NCBI RefSeq assembly: GCF_900996225.1
Contig: NZ_CAAJGL010000145.1
Span: 248,001 to 312,000, forward strand
Direction: 5' to 3'
Origin: Paraburkholderia sp. BCC1884
GTDB taxonomy: Bacteria; Pseudomonadota; Gammaproteobacteria; Burkholderiales; Burkholderiaceae
Length of the DNA: 64,000 nt
Program-made: the position numbers and the translations under genes
Notes under the pieces: generated by a model
The model's input: only the letters and a program-made list of their open reading frames with translations
Databases searched by the model: none
What the model was told of the DNA's origin: nothing
Part shown: in pieces, positions 8,510 to 16,968 of the stretch
Position numbering within the stretch: the stretch's first letter is position 1
How the letters are laid out: every line of letters starts with the position of its first letter

Positions 8510-9845
8510 CGCCTGCGGAGGAGTCCTCTTCCGCTTCGTTCAACACCGCATTCTGCACGGCGACAGCCGGACTGACATACGGCGGCGCCTGGCGCGGATC
8601 GTCGATGCTGTAACGCACCCGACCCGCCTCCACATACACCCGCAACTGCCGGTACTTCACCAGATACAGCAAGCCGACGAGCGCTGCCGCGAAACCCGAG
8701 GCCGCGCCGACCCCGAGCGCCCAGCGCGGGCCGAAGCGATCCGCGACCCAGCCCACCACCGGTGCGCCAAGGGGCGTGCCGCCCAGGGCAATGGCGAGCA
8801 GAATGGCGATCACGCGACCACGCATGGCGGGTTCGGTGGTGAGTTGCACGAGACTGTTGGTGGACGTCGTGAAGGTTTGCGTCGACATGCCGATGACGAT
8901 CAGCACGAGGCCGAACAGTACGTAGTTCGGCATCAACGAGGCCAACGTGCAGCCCACGCCGAACACGGCCGCCGCGCCGAGTAGCAAAGCCATGCGCGGT
9001 TTGGCCCGGCGTGCCGCGAGCAAGGCGCCAGTGACCGAGCCGATCGCCATGGTCGAGCTCAATATGCCGTACTCGCTTGCGCCCGCATGAAACGCGGTGA
9101 CCGACATCGTCGAGATGAAGATCGGGAAGTTGAGGCCGAACGTGCCGATCAGGAACAGCATCAACAGCGCCGCCTTCAGGTCCGGGCGCGTCCACACATA
9201 TTTGAAGCCTTCCAGGAAGCTACCGCGTGAACGCACGGCGCGTGGTTTCAGATGCAATTCGCTGGTACGCAGTGCACGTAATGAACCGAGCACCGCGACG
9301 AACGAGAGCGCATTGATCAGGAATACCCAGCCAGTGCCGACCGATGCAATCAGCAAACCCGCTACGGCGGGCCCGATCATGCGTGCCGCGTTGAACGAGG
9401 TGGAGTTCAGCCCGACCGCATTCGCCAGATCCTCCTCGCCGACGAGGTCGGAGACGAAAGTCTGCCGTGCCGGCGAATCGAATGCAGTGACGCAGCCGAG
9501 CAGCCCCGCAAACACATAGACCTGCCAGAGCTGCACGAGTCCGGTCACGGTCAGGATGCCGAGGCCGAGCGCGAGTGAACCCATCGCCGCTTGCGTGGCG
9601 AACAGCAGCTTGCGGCGGTCGAAGTGATCGGCCGCATAACCCGTAAGCGGCAACAGCAGCATTTGCGGGCCGAACTGCAGCGACATGACGATGCCCACGG
9701 CGGTCGCATTGTGATGCGTGAGCTCCGTGAGCACGAGCCAGTCCTGAGCCGTGCGTTGCATCCACGTACCGACGTTGGACACGATCGCGCCGCTCGCCCA
9801 GATCCGGTAGTTGAAATTGCGCAGCGAACGGAAGGTGCCGCTCAC
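8505..9845 (-). CDS. MFS exporter, EntS/DHA3-like
   Basis: This 446-residue carrier belongs to the MFS_3/EntS-like group: FNYRIWASGAIVSNVGTWMQ at the N-terminus, then LPLTGYAADHFDRRKLL and PARQTFVSDLVGEEDLANAVGLNS. That group includes the enterobactin exporter and macrolide pumps, so drug or small-metabolite efflux is expected. It is the third gene of a minus-strand series, 52 bp after the isochorismatase-like hydrolase and downstream of a MarR regulator, the usual arrangement of a ligand-inducible efflux operon. Substrate unknown. Confidence 0.85.
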   Translation of the reverse strand: MSGTFRSLRNFNYRIWASGAIVSNVGTWMQRTAQDWLVLTELTHHNATAVGIVMSLQFGPQMLLLPLTGYAADHFDRRKLLFATQAAMGSLALGLGILTVTGLVQLWQVYVFAGLLGCVTAFDSPARQTFVSDLVGEEDLANAVGLNSTSFNAARMIGPAVAGLLIASVGTGWVFLINALSFVAVLGSLRALRTSELHLKPRAVRSRGSFLEGFKYVWTRPDLKAALLMLFLIGTFGLNFPIFISTMSVTAFHAGASEYGILSSTMAIGSVTGALLAARRAKPRMALLLGAAAVFGVGCTLASLMPNYVLFGLVLIVIGMSTQTFTTSTNSLVQLTTEPAMRGRVIAILLAIALGGTPLGAPVVGWVADRFGPRWALGVGAASGFAAALVGLLYLVKYRQLRVYVEAGRVRYSIDDPRQAPPYVSPAVAVQNAVLNEAEEDSSAGV

Positions 9846-9897
9846 TGCGAGTTTTCCGTGGCGTGGGGTAGGGCCGCGCGCAAGCTGCTGGACGACA

Positions 9898-10461
9898 TCA
9901 TGCCTGCGAGCGGTCGAGCAGATCGAGCACTTCCTGCGTCGTGCCGGTTTCGCCCAGGCGCGGGAAGATGCGTGTGACGCTGTTGGTGTGCGCGTCCAGA
10001 TGCATGTCGGTCATCGCATCGACGACCAGCGTGACGTTCAGGCCCAATTCGTTCGCGAATCGCGCGGTGGATTCGACGCCGATGCTGGTGGCCACGCCGA
10101 CCAGCACGACCTGCGTGACGCCTTGCTCACGCAGATACGCTTCGAGGTCCGTATTGGTGAAGGCGCCCCAGGTGCGCTTGGTGACCCGATGATCCGACGC
10201 TTGCTGCTTCAGTTCCGGCACGAGTTCGACGAAGGATGCCGGGAAATCGCCGCTGGGGCGCGACTGTTCCGCACGGCCCGGTGCGCCGCCCGCCACGTTG
10301 ACGAGCACGACCGGCAGGTTGTGGCGACGGAACGCGTCGGCCAGCACGGCCGAGCGCTTGACGACTTCGCCAGTGGGATGGGCGGTGGGCAGCGCGACGA
10401 TGCCGTTCTGCAAATCGATGACGACCAATGCGGTCTTTGGGTCGAGTGTGCTGAGTGCCAT
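9898..10461 (-). CDS. Isochorismatase-family hydrolase (no catalytic cysteine)
   Basis: This 187-residue protein has the cysteine-hydrolase fold: first catalytic Asp in VVIDLQNGIV (residues 14-23), VTKRTWGAF supplying the Lys near 100, and VLVGVATSIGVESTARFA near 130. Where amidases of the family carry Cys (GVATxxCV), this protein has Gly. A cysteine-less site also occurs in the EntB/PhzD isochorismatases. The reaction is therefore uncertain and nicotinamidase-type chemistry is unlikely. It lies between marR (24 bp away) and the MFS exporter and is probably co-transcribed with both. Confidence 0.8.
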   Translation of the reverse strand: MALSTLDPKTALVVIDLQNGIVALPTAHPTGEVVKRSAVLADAFRRHNLPVVLVNVAGGAPGRAEQSRPSGDFPASFVELVPELKQQASDHRVTKRTWGAFTNTDLEAYLREQGVTQVVLVGVATSIGVESTARFANELGLNVTLVVDAMTDMHLDAHTNSVTRIFPRLGETGTTQEVLDLLDRSQA

Positions 10462-10485
10462 GATGGGTTCCTTGAGGGCCTGGAG

Positions 10486-10938
10486 TTAGGAGTCGATGAG
10501 GCGTTTGAGTAAATCGACGCCGGTGGCGAGTTGTTGCTGCTCGGCCGCCGTGAAGCGCGTCTGGATCGTGCGAAACAGCCAGTCTTCGCGCGCCGCGCGA
10601 CTTGCCTTGATCTTTTTGCGGAAAGCGGGCGTGAGGGAGAGCACGGTCTGCCGGCCGTCGTTCGGGTCCGGCGCGCCGCTCACCAGACCGGCGGCTTTCA
10701 GAACCGAAAGCGTTTCGCCCATGGATTGCGGTCGCATGCCGTGGGCGCGCGCCAGTTCGGTGACCGTGGCCGGGCCCTCGCGCTCCAGCAAGCCGAGCAC
10801 CTGCACCTGCGAGGGCGTGAAATCGCCAAGATGCGCCTCTTCGCGCAGGCGCCGGCGCAGTTTGCCTAGCAGCACGCGCAGGTCTTCCGCCGTGGCATGC
10901 AGGGCGTCGGGGTCGGGCGGGAGATCGCGTTTGCTCAT
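10486..10938 (-). CDS. MarR-family transcriptional regulator
   Basis: This 150-residue winged-helix protein contains LGDFTPSQVQVLGLLEREGPATVTELARAHGMRPQSMGETLSVLKAAGLV and the wing with PDPNDGRQTVLSLT, diagnostic of MarR. It is the first gene of the marR-hydrolase-MFS operon. A 19-bp near-perfect palindrome lies 25 bp upstream of the start codon, so autorepression with release by a phenolic or similar ligand is the likely mode (inference from the family). Confidence 0.9.
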   Translation of the reverse strand: MSKRDLPPDPDALHATAEDLRVLLGKLRRRLREEAHLGDFTPSQVQVLGLLEREGPATVTELARAHGMRPQSMGETLSVLKAAGLVSGAPDPNDGRQTVLSLTPAFRKKIKASRAAREDWLFRTIQTRFTAAEQQQLATGVDLLKRLIDS

Positions 10939-10952
10939 GCCATAACGAATGT

Positions 10953-10981
10953 GAAGGTTACCTACGAAGGTTACCTTCGTA
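10953..10981. promoter_or_regulatory. MarR operator palindrome
   Basis: TACGAAGGTTACCTTCGTA at 10963-10981 has perfect 9-bp arms around a single central base. An extra GAAGGTTACC half-site abuts it at 10953-10962. It lies 15-43 bp upstream of the marR start, where an autoregulator would block transcription. Confidence 0.8.
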
Positions 10982-11149
10982 TCTGCGGCAGGTCAAGTCA
11001 GGTGAGACGGTGGCTGTCGCGAGAGATACGGCCGGAAGAAATTTCATGGCGGCGATCCTGAGGGCGCAGCGGCCATTCTGCTCCTTGCTTTCCGTGCTTC
11101 TTTCACTAGCATTTCAGAGGAGCAACTGAAAAGGTCAAAGGGGACAATC

Positions 11150-11611
11150 ATGAGCGAACTGCTTCATCGTCCTTCGTTCGGCTCGGCGGTGTATTACAGG
11201 GATCCGTTTGCCGCGCTCGACTGGCTTGAAAAGGCGTTCGGCTTCGAGCGTCAGATGGTGATCACGGATAAAGAGGGGCAGTTGGCCCACTCCGAGATGA
11301 GATTCGGCGACAGCTACATCATGATCTGCCGTGAATATTCGTCGGACTCGGCCAGTCCGGCTTCGTTGGGCGGCAAGAACACGCAGTCGGTGCATGTGCA
11401 TCTGCTCGGCAATATCGACGAACATTGCGCTCAGGCGCGTGCCGCAGGCGCGGCGATTACGCGCGAGCTCGAGGATCAGTTTTACGGCGACCGGGTTTAC
11501 GCCGCCCGCGATCCCGAGGGGCACATCTGGAGTTTTGGCCAGACTGTGCGCCCCGTGTCGCGTGAGGAGGCCGAGCAGGCGAGTGGGCTGAAGATCGAGG
11601 GATGGGTGTAG
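11150..11611 (+). CDS. VOC/glyoxalase-fold protein
   Basis: This 153-residue protein opens with PSFGSAVYYRDPFAALDWLEKAFGF, typical of PhnB/glyoxalase-like VOC proteins, and ends with YAARDPEGHIWSFGQ, the conserved metal-site end of the fold. VOC proteins act as dioxygenases, isomerases, glyoxalases or antibiotic-binding proteins; residues alone do not decide here. GGGGACAATC precedes the ATG. It is monocistronic and convergent with dedA. Confidence 0.85.
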   Translation: MSELLHRPSFGSAVYYRDPFAALDWLEKAFGFERQMVITDKEGQLAHSEMRFGDSYIMICREYSSDSASPASLGGKNTQSVHVHLLGNIDEHCAQARAAGAAITRELEDQFYGDRVYAARDPEGHIWSFGQTVRPVSREEAEQASGLKIEGWV

Positions 11612-11633
11612 GAGCGCGAGCTTCGGCTGAGTC

Positions 11634-12281
11634 TCAGCGCGTACGCAAACGCCGGTTGACGAAACGCCAGACGGCGCTGACAAGCAGCGAGCCGACGCCG
11701 AGCGACACGCCCAGCAGGACGATCGAACTCATGTGGTCGCGTACCAGCGGCACATTGCCGAACACATAGCCGGCGCCGACCAGCGAAACGATCCACAGCG
11801 CCGCACCTGCACTGACGAACGAGACGAAACGGGCGAACGTCATGCGTGACACGCCCGCGACGAACGGCGCGAAGGTTCTCACCACGGCGATGAACGGCGA
11901 CAGCAGAAAGGTCAGGCCGCCGCGCGCCTCATAGAAGGCATGCGCTTTGCGTAGCGCGTTCTTGTCGAGCCAGCGATAGTCCGCGGTGTAGACCTTCTCG
12001 CCGATCGCGCGCCCGATCGCATAGTCGACGATGCTGCCTGCCACGGTTGCCGCGAACAGGACGGGAATCACGAGCCAGACGTTCAGCGCGCCGGTTGCGG
12101 CAAGGCCGCCGCAAATGAAAATCAGCGGGTCGCCCGGCAAAAAGAATAGCGGCAGGAAGCCGATTTCGACGAATACGACGAGAAACAGCAGTGCGTATAC
12201 AGCGGTGCCGTATTGCACGATCAGACCGCTCAGGTGTTGGTCGAAGTGCAGGGCGACCTGCAGGACATGCATCAGATCCAT
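11634..12281 (-). CDS. DedA-family membrane protein
   Basis: This 215-residue integral membrane protein has DedA signatures: FLPLFFLPGDPLIFICGG (residues 43-60) and SPFIAVVRTFAPFVAGVSRM near residue 120 with the conserved Arg. Relatives such as YqjA/YghB are linked to undecaprenyl-phosphate or phospholipid flipping and envelope homeostasis. It ends 22 bp from the convergent VOC gene. Its upstream region is shared with the divergent GNAT gene. Confidence 0.88.
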   Translation of the reverse strand: MDLMHVLQVALHFDQHLSGLIVQYGTAVYALLFLVVFVEIGFLPLFFLPGDPLIFICGGLAATGALNVWLVIPVLFAATVAGSIVDYAIGRAIGEKVYTADYRWLDKNALRKAHAFYEARGGLTFLLSPFIAVVRTFAPFVAGVSRMTFARFVSFVSAGAALWIVSLVGAGYVFGNVPLVRDHMSSIVLLGVSLGVGSLLVSAVWRFVNRRLRTR

Positions 12282-12387
12282 ATCGGGAGATAGCGAATTC
12301 GGGATGTTCGCCAGTGTAATCCCGTGGTGGTGCGGGGGCTTGTTTAATTGGCGCCGAGGATGTCAATATCGGGTCGCCTGCTGGCGA

Positions 12388-12924
12388 ATGACTTCCATGC
12401 AAAATACTGAATCCATCACTTTCCGCTTTGCCGCGCTGCACGATGCCGGGTTGATCCGCACGATCGAATTCGAAGCGGGGCAACGTTTCGTGGGCGTCGA
12501 TATGACCGGCATCGCCGACGCGCCGCCGATGGAGTTCGACCTCGTCAATCGCAAGATCGCGGCGCGTGAAATCATCGTTGCTGAGGATCGCGATGAAGTC
12601 TGCGTGGGCTTCGTGATGTTCGAAATGCAGCCTGTGCGTATCTACATTCAGGAACTCGATGTGCTGACTTCGCATGCCGGGCGGCGGATCGGCGCGGCAT
12701 TGATCGAGCAGGTCGCGCAGCATGCGGGCGCACACCATCTGAAGCAACTCGTCTTGTCGACGTTTCGCGAGGTGCCATGGAACGCGCCGTACTACCGGCG
12801 GCTCGGCTTTCACGATATCGAAGAAGCGGAACTCGACGCGGCCCTGATCGCGCGACGCGATGCGCATCTCGCGCGTGGACTCGACGAATCGAAGCGTGTC
12901 TTCATGCGGCGTGATCTCGCGTAA
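12388..12924 (+). CDS. GNAT-family N-acetyltransferase
   Basis: This protein of about 178 residues carries the acetyl-CoA-binding segment IQELDVLTSHAGRRIGAALIEQVAQHA (close to Q/RxxGxG/A) and the C-terminal NAPYYRRLGFHDIEEAEL typical of GNAT enzymes. Two ATGs (12388 and 12397) lie three codons apart and neither has a strong Shine-Dalgarno, so the start is uncertain by three residues. It is divergent from dedA and convergent with the ene-reductase gene. The acceptor is unknown. Confidence 0.82.
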   Translation: MTSMQNTESITFRFAALHDAGLIRTIEFEAGQRFVGVDMTGIADAPPMEFDLVNRKIAAREIIVAEDRDEVCVGFVMFEMQPVRIYIQELDVLTSHAGRRIGAALIEQVAQHAGAHHLKQLVLSTFREVPWNAPYYRRLGFHDIEEAELDAALIARRDAHLARGLDESKRVFMRRDLA

Positions 12925-12933
12925 CGAAAAAAA

Positions 12934-12981
12934 CGCGGCGGGTGTGAGCGGAGATTCGTTACTCCGGTCATACCCGCCGCG
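12934..12981 (-). terminator. Terminator between GNAT and ene-reductase genes
   Basis: The arms CGCGGCGGGT and ACCCGCCGCG form a 10-bp stem enclosing a second CGGAG/CTCCG stem. On the minus strand the hairpin runs into seven T residues, so it mainly terminates the ene-reductase operon. Confidence 0.85.
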
Positions 12982-13006
12982 CGTGTTTCAGCAGCAACGA
13001 CGCCGC

Positions 13007-14068
13007 TTATTCCACGGCTTCCAGCGACGGATAATCCACATAGCCCGTCTCGCCGCGCGCGTAGTAAGTTGCCGGATTCGGCTTGTTCAGCGGCGCGTTG
13101 GTGGCAAAGCGGCGCACCAGATCCGGATTGGCGATGAACAGTTGACCCCAGGCCACCGCATCCGCTTCACCTGCGTCGAGCACTTGCTGCGCGGTCTCGA
13201 GGGTGAACTTCTCGTTTGCGATGTACGGGCCGCCGAAGGCCTTTTTCAGTTGCGGGCCGAGACGATCGTCGCCAAGTGCTTCACGTGCGGCGATAAACGC
13301 GATCTTGCGCTTGCCGAGTTCGCGAGCCACATAACCGAAGGTCACCGCCGGGTCCGAGTCGCCCATGGTGTGCGCGTCGCGGCGCGGCGCGAGATGCACG
13401 CCGACGCGGCTTGCGCCCCACACGTCGATACAGGCGTCGGTCACTTCGAGCATCAGACGGGCGCGATTTTCGATCGGGCCGCCATAGGCATCGGTACGCT
13501 TGTTGGTGCTGTCCTGCAGGAACTGGTCGAGCAGATAGCCGTTGGCGCCGTGCACTTCCACGCCGTCGAAACCGGCGGCCTTGGCGTGTTCCGCGCCCTT
13601 GCGGAACGCTTCGACCACGCCGGCGATTTCATCGAGTTCGAGTGCGCGCGGCGTCACGAATGCACGCTCGGGACGCACCAGGCTCACATTGCCTTGCGCC
13701 GGGATCGCGCTCGGTGCGACCGGCAATTCGCCGTTCAGGAACAGCGGGTCCGAGATGCGGCCGACGTGCCACAGTTGCAGGAAGATCTTGCCACCGGCCG
13801 CATGCACGGCGCTCGTGACGAGCTTCCAGCCTTCGACCTGTTCCTGCGACCAGATGCCCGGCGTATCGGCATAACCCACGCCCTGCGGCGTCACCGAGGT
13901 GGCTTCGCTGATGATCAGGCCAGCCGTGGCGCGTTCGGCGTAGTAGCGTGCCATCAGCGCGTTCGGCACGCGGATTTCTTCGGCGCGTTGACGCGTGAGC
14001 GGCGCCATGATGATGCGGTTCGACAGCGTGATGTCGCCAATTTGCAGCGGATCGAAAAGAGTCGGCAT
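13007..14068 (-). CDS. nemA: Old Yellow Enzyme-family alkene reductase (NemA-like)
   Basis: This 353-residue FMN TIM-barrel protein begins MPTLFDPLQIGDITLSNRI and contains MAPLTRQRAEE, FLQLWHVGRISDP, FDGVEVHGANGYLLDQFLQDS with the His/Asn pair, and NRTDAYGGPIENRARLMLEV-like sequence. These are typical of N-ethylmaleimide or morphinone reductases, which reduce activated C=C bonds and nitro compounds with NAD(P)H. It follows the ArsR gene by 85 bp on the same strand, and both are probably induced by electrophiles or quinones. Confidence 0.93.
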   Translation of the reverse strand: MPTLFDPLQIGDITLSNRIIMAPLTRQRAEEIRVPNALMARYYAERATAGLIISEATSVTPQGVGYADTPGIWSQEQVEGWKLVTSAVHAAGGKIFLQLWHVGRISDPLFLNGELPVAPSAIPAQGNVSLVRPERAFVTPRALELDEIAGVVEAFRKGAEHAKAAGFDGVEVHGANGYLLDQFLQDSTNKRTDAYGGPIENRARLMLEVTDACIDVWGASRVGVHLAPRRDAHTMGDSDPAVTFGYVARELGKRKIAFIAAREALGDDRLGPQLKKAFGGPYIANEKFTLETAQQVLDAGEADAVAWGQLFIANPDLVRRFATNAPLNKPNPATYYARGETGYVDYPSLEAVE

Positions 14069-14153
14069 ATGAGTTCACCTTTGGCGGCGGGCACAGGCCC
14101 GGACCTGAAAAAACTGCGTGATGAAAGAGGAGCGGCGCTGGCGACGAAAGTGC

Positions 14154-14456
14154 TCAGAGCTTCGTATTCATGTGTTCGAGGAACGCCTGAATGACGGGCT
14201 CGTTGCGTTTGAAAAAGACCCACTGACCGACCCGTTTCGACGTGACCAGGCCCGCGCGCTGCAAGGCGGCGAGATGCGCCGACACGGTGGACTGCGACAG
14301 GCCGCAGCGCGCGTCGATCTTGCCGGCGCACACGCCGTGATCGAGCGCCAACTCCTGGTCGGCGAAATGGACGCACGGCTCCCGCAGCCAGCCGAGAATC
14401 TCCCGGCGGATCGGGTTGGCGAGCGCCTTATGGATCGCGTCGATGTCGGGGGTCAT
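14154..14456 (-). CDS. ArsR-family regulator of the ene-reductase operon
   Basis: This 100-residue winged helix protein contains ALANPIRREILGWL and the recognition helix GLSQSTVSAHLAALQRAGLV. Three cysteines (28, 43, 51) are spread through the protein, with Cys51 just before the recognition helix, which would suit a thiol switch for electrophiles. The canonical ELCVCDL metal motif is absent, so a metal sensor is less likely. It is the first gene of an operon with the Old Yellow Enzyme. A perfect inverted repeat lies 83 bp upstream. Confidence 0.88.
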   Translation of the reverse strand: MTPDIDAIHKALANPIRREILGWLREPCVHFADQELALDHGVCAGKIDARCGLSQSTVSAHLAALQRAGLVTSKRVGQWVFFKRNEPVIQAFLEHMNTKL

Positions 14457-14538
14457 GAGGGTTCAGTCAAATATCGTCCACGCTTGCAGGTGGGGCGCAG
14501 ATACACGTCCGTGCATCTGCATCGCTACAGGGCGAATT

Positions 14539-14562
14539 ATATATCGTTGTTTTGCGATATAT
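14539..14562. promoter_or_regulatory. Candidate ArsR operator
   Basis: ATATATCG and CGATATAT form a perfect 8-bp inverted repeat separated by TTGTTTTG, upstream of arsR. The AT-rich interrupted palindrome is of the kind bound by ArsR-family repressors. Confidence 0.6.
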
Positions 14563-14601
14563 GTGAAGGCATTACTGGTAGTGGGGCGATAGGTGTTGGC
14601 G

Positions 14602-14661
14602 CACAAATAAGTCTGCACTTCCGACAGTGGCTTGGTTTCGCACAAAAAAGATCGCACTTCC
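14602..14661. repeat. Island left-end repeat motifs
   Basis: CACAAATAAGTCTGCAC (14602-14618) and CACAAAAAAGATCGCAC (14641-14657) are related direct repeats 39 bp apart. A further relative, ATAAGTCTGTACTT, lies at 14798-14811. The first is matched 16/17 in inverted orientation at 49945-49961. Confidence 0.6.
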
Positions 14662-15725
14662 AGTTCCACAAGATGAAATGCTGTGCGCAAACCGGCTACT
14701 GACGGACGAAAGCGGCGGCTCAGTCGGAGCGGACGTCATTGGAAAATCGTCGTGAAGAGGCCCTTTTCAACGAAAAATTAAGTTCGGAATGCGATATATA
14801 AGTCTGTACTTGGCAGAGTGGGCGGGCTAGTTCGTGATTATTTCACTTTGCCTTCAATTTTCGCCGTCGATGAACTCAGATCTGTCGGATCGTTTTCTCC
14901 GAGTTGGTCGTTGGGGTACCTGCCCGACGACGTGAGCGACAGCTATCGCCGTTGGTGCCACGATCGATCGCGGGATCTTTCAGCGACTGCCATTGCAATA
15001 GCACGCGTCGACGGCATGAACGCCTGCTACAGACAGTGTCTGTCTTGGGTTGCGTCGCGACGGTCGAGGCGACATAGCTTTTAGATAATTGATCCGCCGG
15101 GCGCATATGTGACGTTCTCGAACGCTGCGAGATTGCGGCGCCATTCACGTCACCGGCTGGTAAGCGTTGCGCCAGATGAGCCGGCGAGACGCAGCGTGGC
15201 ACGGTATCGCTGAGTGGATGGGATTGGCCGTCCGGCTTAACTTTTTTTGCCCCTACTGTGATTGCGCCACAGGGAAGGTGGGGTCGATGGGCGGTAGAGA
15301 TCCGTCCCCTCGTTTGCGGACATTTGACGAAAACCGATGATTGTCGCCATTAAGCGCGGTTTTGATATGAGCAGTTATCAAAACTGAGGATGATAGCGAA
15401 TTGCGTGGTTGATTCCCGTCGGGCAGTCTCAGGTGCTGAAATACAGCATGATGCCAACTTGACGGCATCCTGGCATGTGCTGCAGGTCGTCCAATCCGAA
15501 GTGTCGATCGACTCACTGCGCGGGTCGTTGCTGGACAACCAGGCGAACACCAATAATTCCGCCCTAGGATCAAGACCTCCCTGGCGACGCTCTTGTCGCA
15601 CCTTGATTGATCTCTTGGGGGTTGACGACGGAGCAACGGGAATGAGTTTGCCTCGCGGAAATCATTCGCTCATTCGGCTAGCGCGGCGATCGACGCCCTC
15701 CAGAATCGCCGGCGTGGTCGCGCGC

Positions 15726-16847
15726 TCAATTGCCCATGCCTTTATCGTTGACAACGACCGTCCGAACTGTAGAGCCGCGTCCAACGCGCTCCAGGCCGGA
15801 GTTGATGTCCACAAGGCCAATTCGTTCCGAGATGAATTCGTCGAGCAGGAGGCGGCCGTCGAGATAGGCTTTCGCAAAGAAAGGGATATCGTCTTGACTG
15901 CGCGCGCCCCCAAGTGTCGATCTCTGAATCAGGCGGTCACCCATTAGGGAACCGAAGCGTAAGCTGATGTGTTTGTCTGCCGCCATTTTGCTTAGGATAG
16001 TTATCTTGCCGCCACGTCGGGTAACATCCAAAGCGCTCTGGAGGGTAGATTCGTGACCGGCTGCCTCCAGGCAGCAATCGACTCCGCGGTCGCCGGAAAA
16101 TGCACGTGCTACTTGTACGAGGTCTTCCGTGGCTGGATCGACCACTACCGTAGCGCCAAAGGTCTTTGCCAGTTCTCTTCGATCAGCATTTGTATCCGTG
16201 GCGATAATGCAATCGGCGCCCGCTAGACGAGCGCCCTGAATAGCATTCAAACCGATGGGGCCGCATCCGATGACGCAGACGCTATCACCCACTTCGATAT
16301 TAGCGACATGCAGTGCGGCACCTACACCTGTATGCACTGAGCACCCAAGCAAACAGGCGCGATCAAACGGGATTTCATCTGGGACGACGACCACTCCCGT
16401 TTCGGGCAGCGCAGCGTATTCGGCGAAACATGAAACGCCAAGGAAATGACTAACCAGATTTCCATCGATGGTGATCCTGGACTGCCCTCCAGGCAGGATA
16501 CCGGAGCGATGAGTCGCCCAGGCCGGCTCACACAGCATCGGCTGTTGTCGGCGGCAGTAATAACATGTTCCGCACAAAGCAATAGGTGAACAGACCACGC
16601 GATCGCCGGGGCGAACAGTCTGCACGTTGCGCCCAACATCTTCCACAATGCCGGCACCCTCGTGTCCAAGAATGGATGGGAGCGGTGCCCCGCCATATTT
16701 CCCGTGTGCCGCCTCCCAATCGGTGTGACAAATTCCCGCGGCAGCTATGCGCACCAACACATCTCTGTCGCCTAATGCATCTAGCCGAACCTGATCGATC
16801 GAAAGGGGCGAACCCACTTTGCGTAATATGGCAGCTGCAAATTCCAC
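15726..16847 (-). CDS. Zinc-dependent alcohol dehydrogenase (class III-like)
   Basis: This 373-residue MDR enzyme has catalytic-zinc ligands in GICHTDW (Cys near 37) and GHEGAG, a complete structural zinc set CGTCYYCRRQQPMLC near residue 90, and the NAD-binding GCGPIG with Asp (ATDTNADRR) after it. It oxidises a primary alcohol or its adduct with NAD+. Translation probably starts at GTG 16847, preceded by AAGGAAC; an ATG 102 bp upstream would add non-family sequence. It lies downstream of an ACS-type MFS importer on the same strand, so it probably acts on the imported compound. Confidence 0.88.
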   Translation of the reverse strand: MEFAAAILRKVGSPLSIDQVRLDALGDRDVLVRIAAAGICHTDWEAAHGKYGGAPLPSILGHEGAGIVEDVGRNVQTVRPGDRVVCSPIALCGTCYYCRRQQPMLCEPAWATHRSGILPGGQSRITIDGNLVSHFLGVSCFAEYAALPETGVVVVPDEIPFDRACLLGCSVHTGVGAALHVANIEVGDSVCVIGCGPIGLNAIQGARLAGADCIIATDTNADRRELAKTFGATVVVDPATEDLVQVARAFSGDRGVDCCLEAAGHESTLQSALDVTRRGGKITILSKMAADKHISLRFGSLMGDRLIQRSTLGGARSQDDIPFFAKAYLDGRLLLDEFISERIGLVDINSGLERVGRGSTVRTVVVNDKGMGN

Positions 16848-16968
16848 GGCGTTCCTTGTCGAGCAGTTAGCTGTTGAGCGCGAAAATAATGCGCTGGTAG
16901 GGGGCTTTGCGTAGTTTTGTCGACTTGCCGAATTCGTCGGAAGTCTCAACCATACCCGCCAACAACGG

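Larger units (their letters stand above)
14457..15725. other. Non-coding, decayed left border of the catabolic island
   Basis: No convincing gene is visible in 1.27 kb. The sequence is AT-richer than the left flank. It contains the candidate ArsR operator (14539-14562), a short repeat family at 14602-14661 and 14798-14821, and an exact second copy of TGCGATATAT (14553 and 14790). The rest looks like eroded sequence. Short frames near 14.8-15.6 kb show no recognisable domain. Confidence 0.6.

Noticed and set aside
12860..14194. 444-codon plus-strand frame opposite the ene-reductase gene
   Set aside because: The minus strand encodes an unmistakable Old Yellow Enzyme; the plus-strand product has no recognisable motif.
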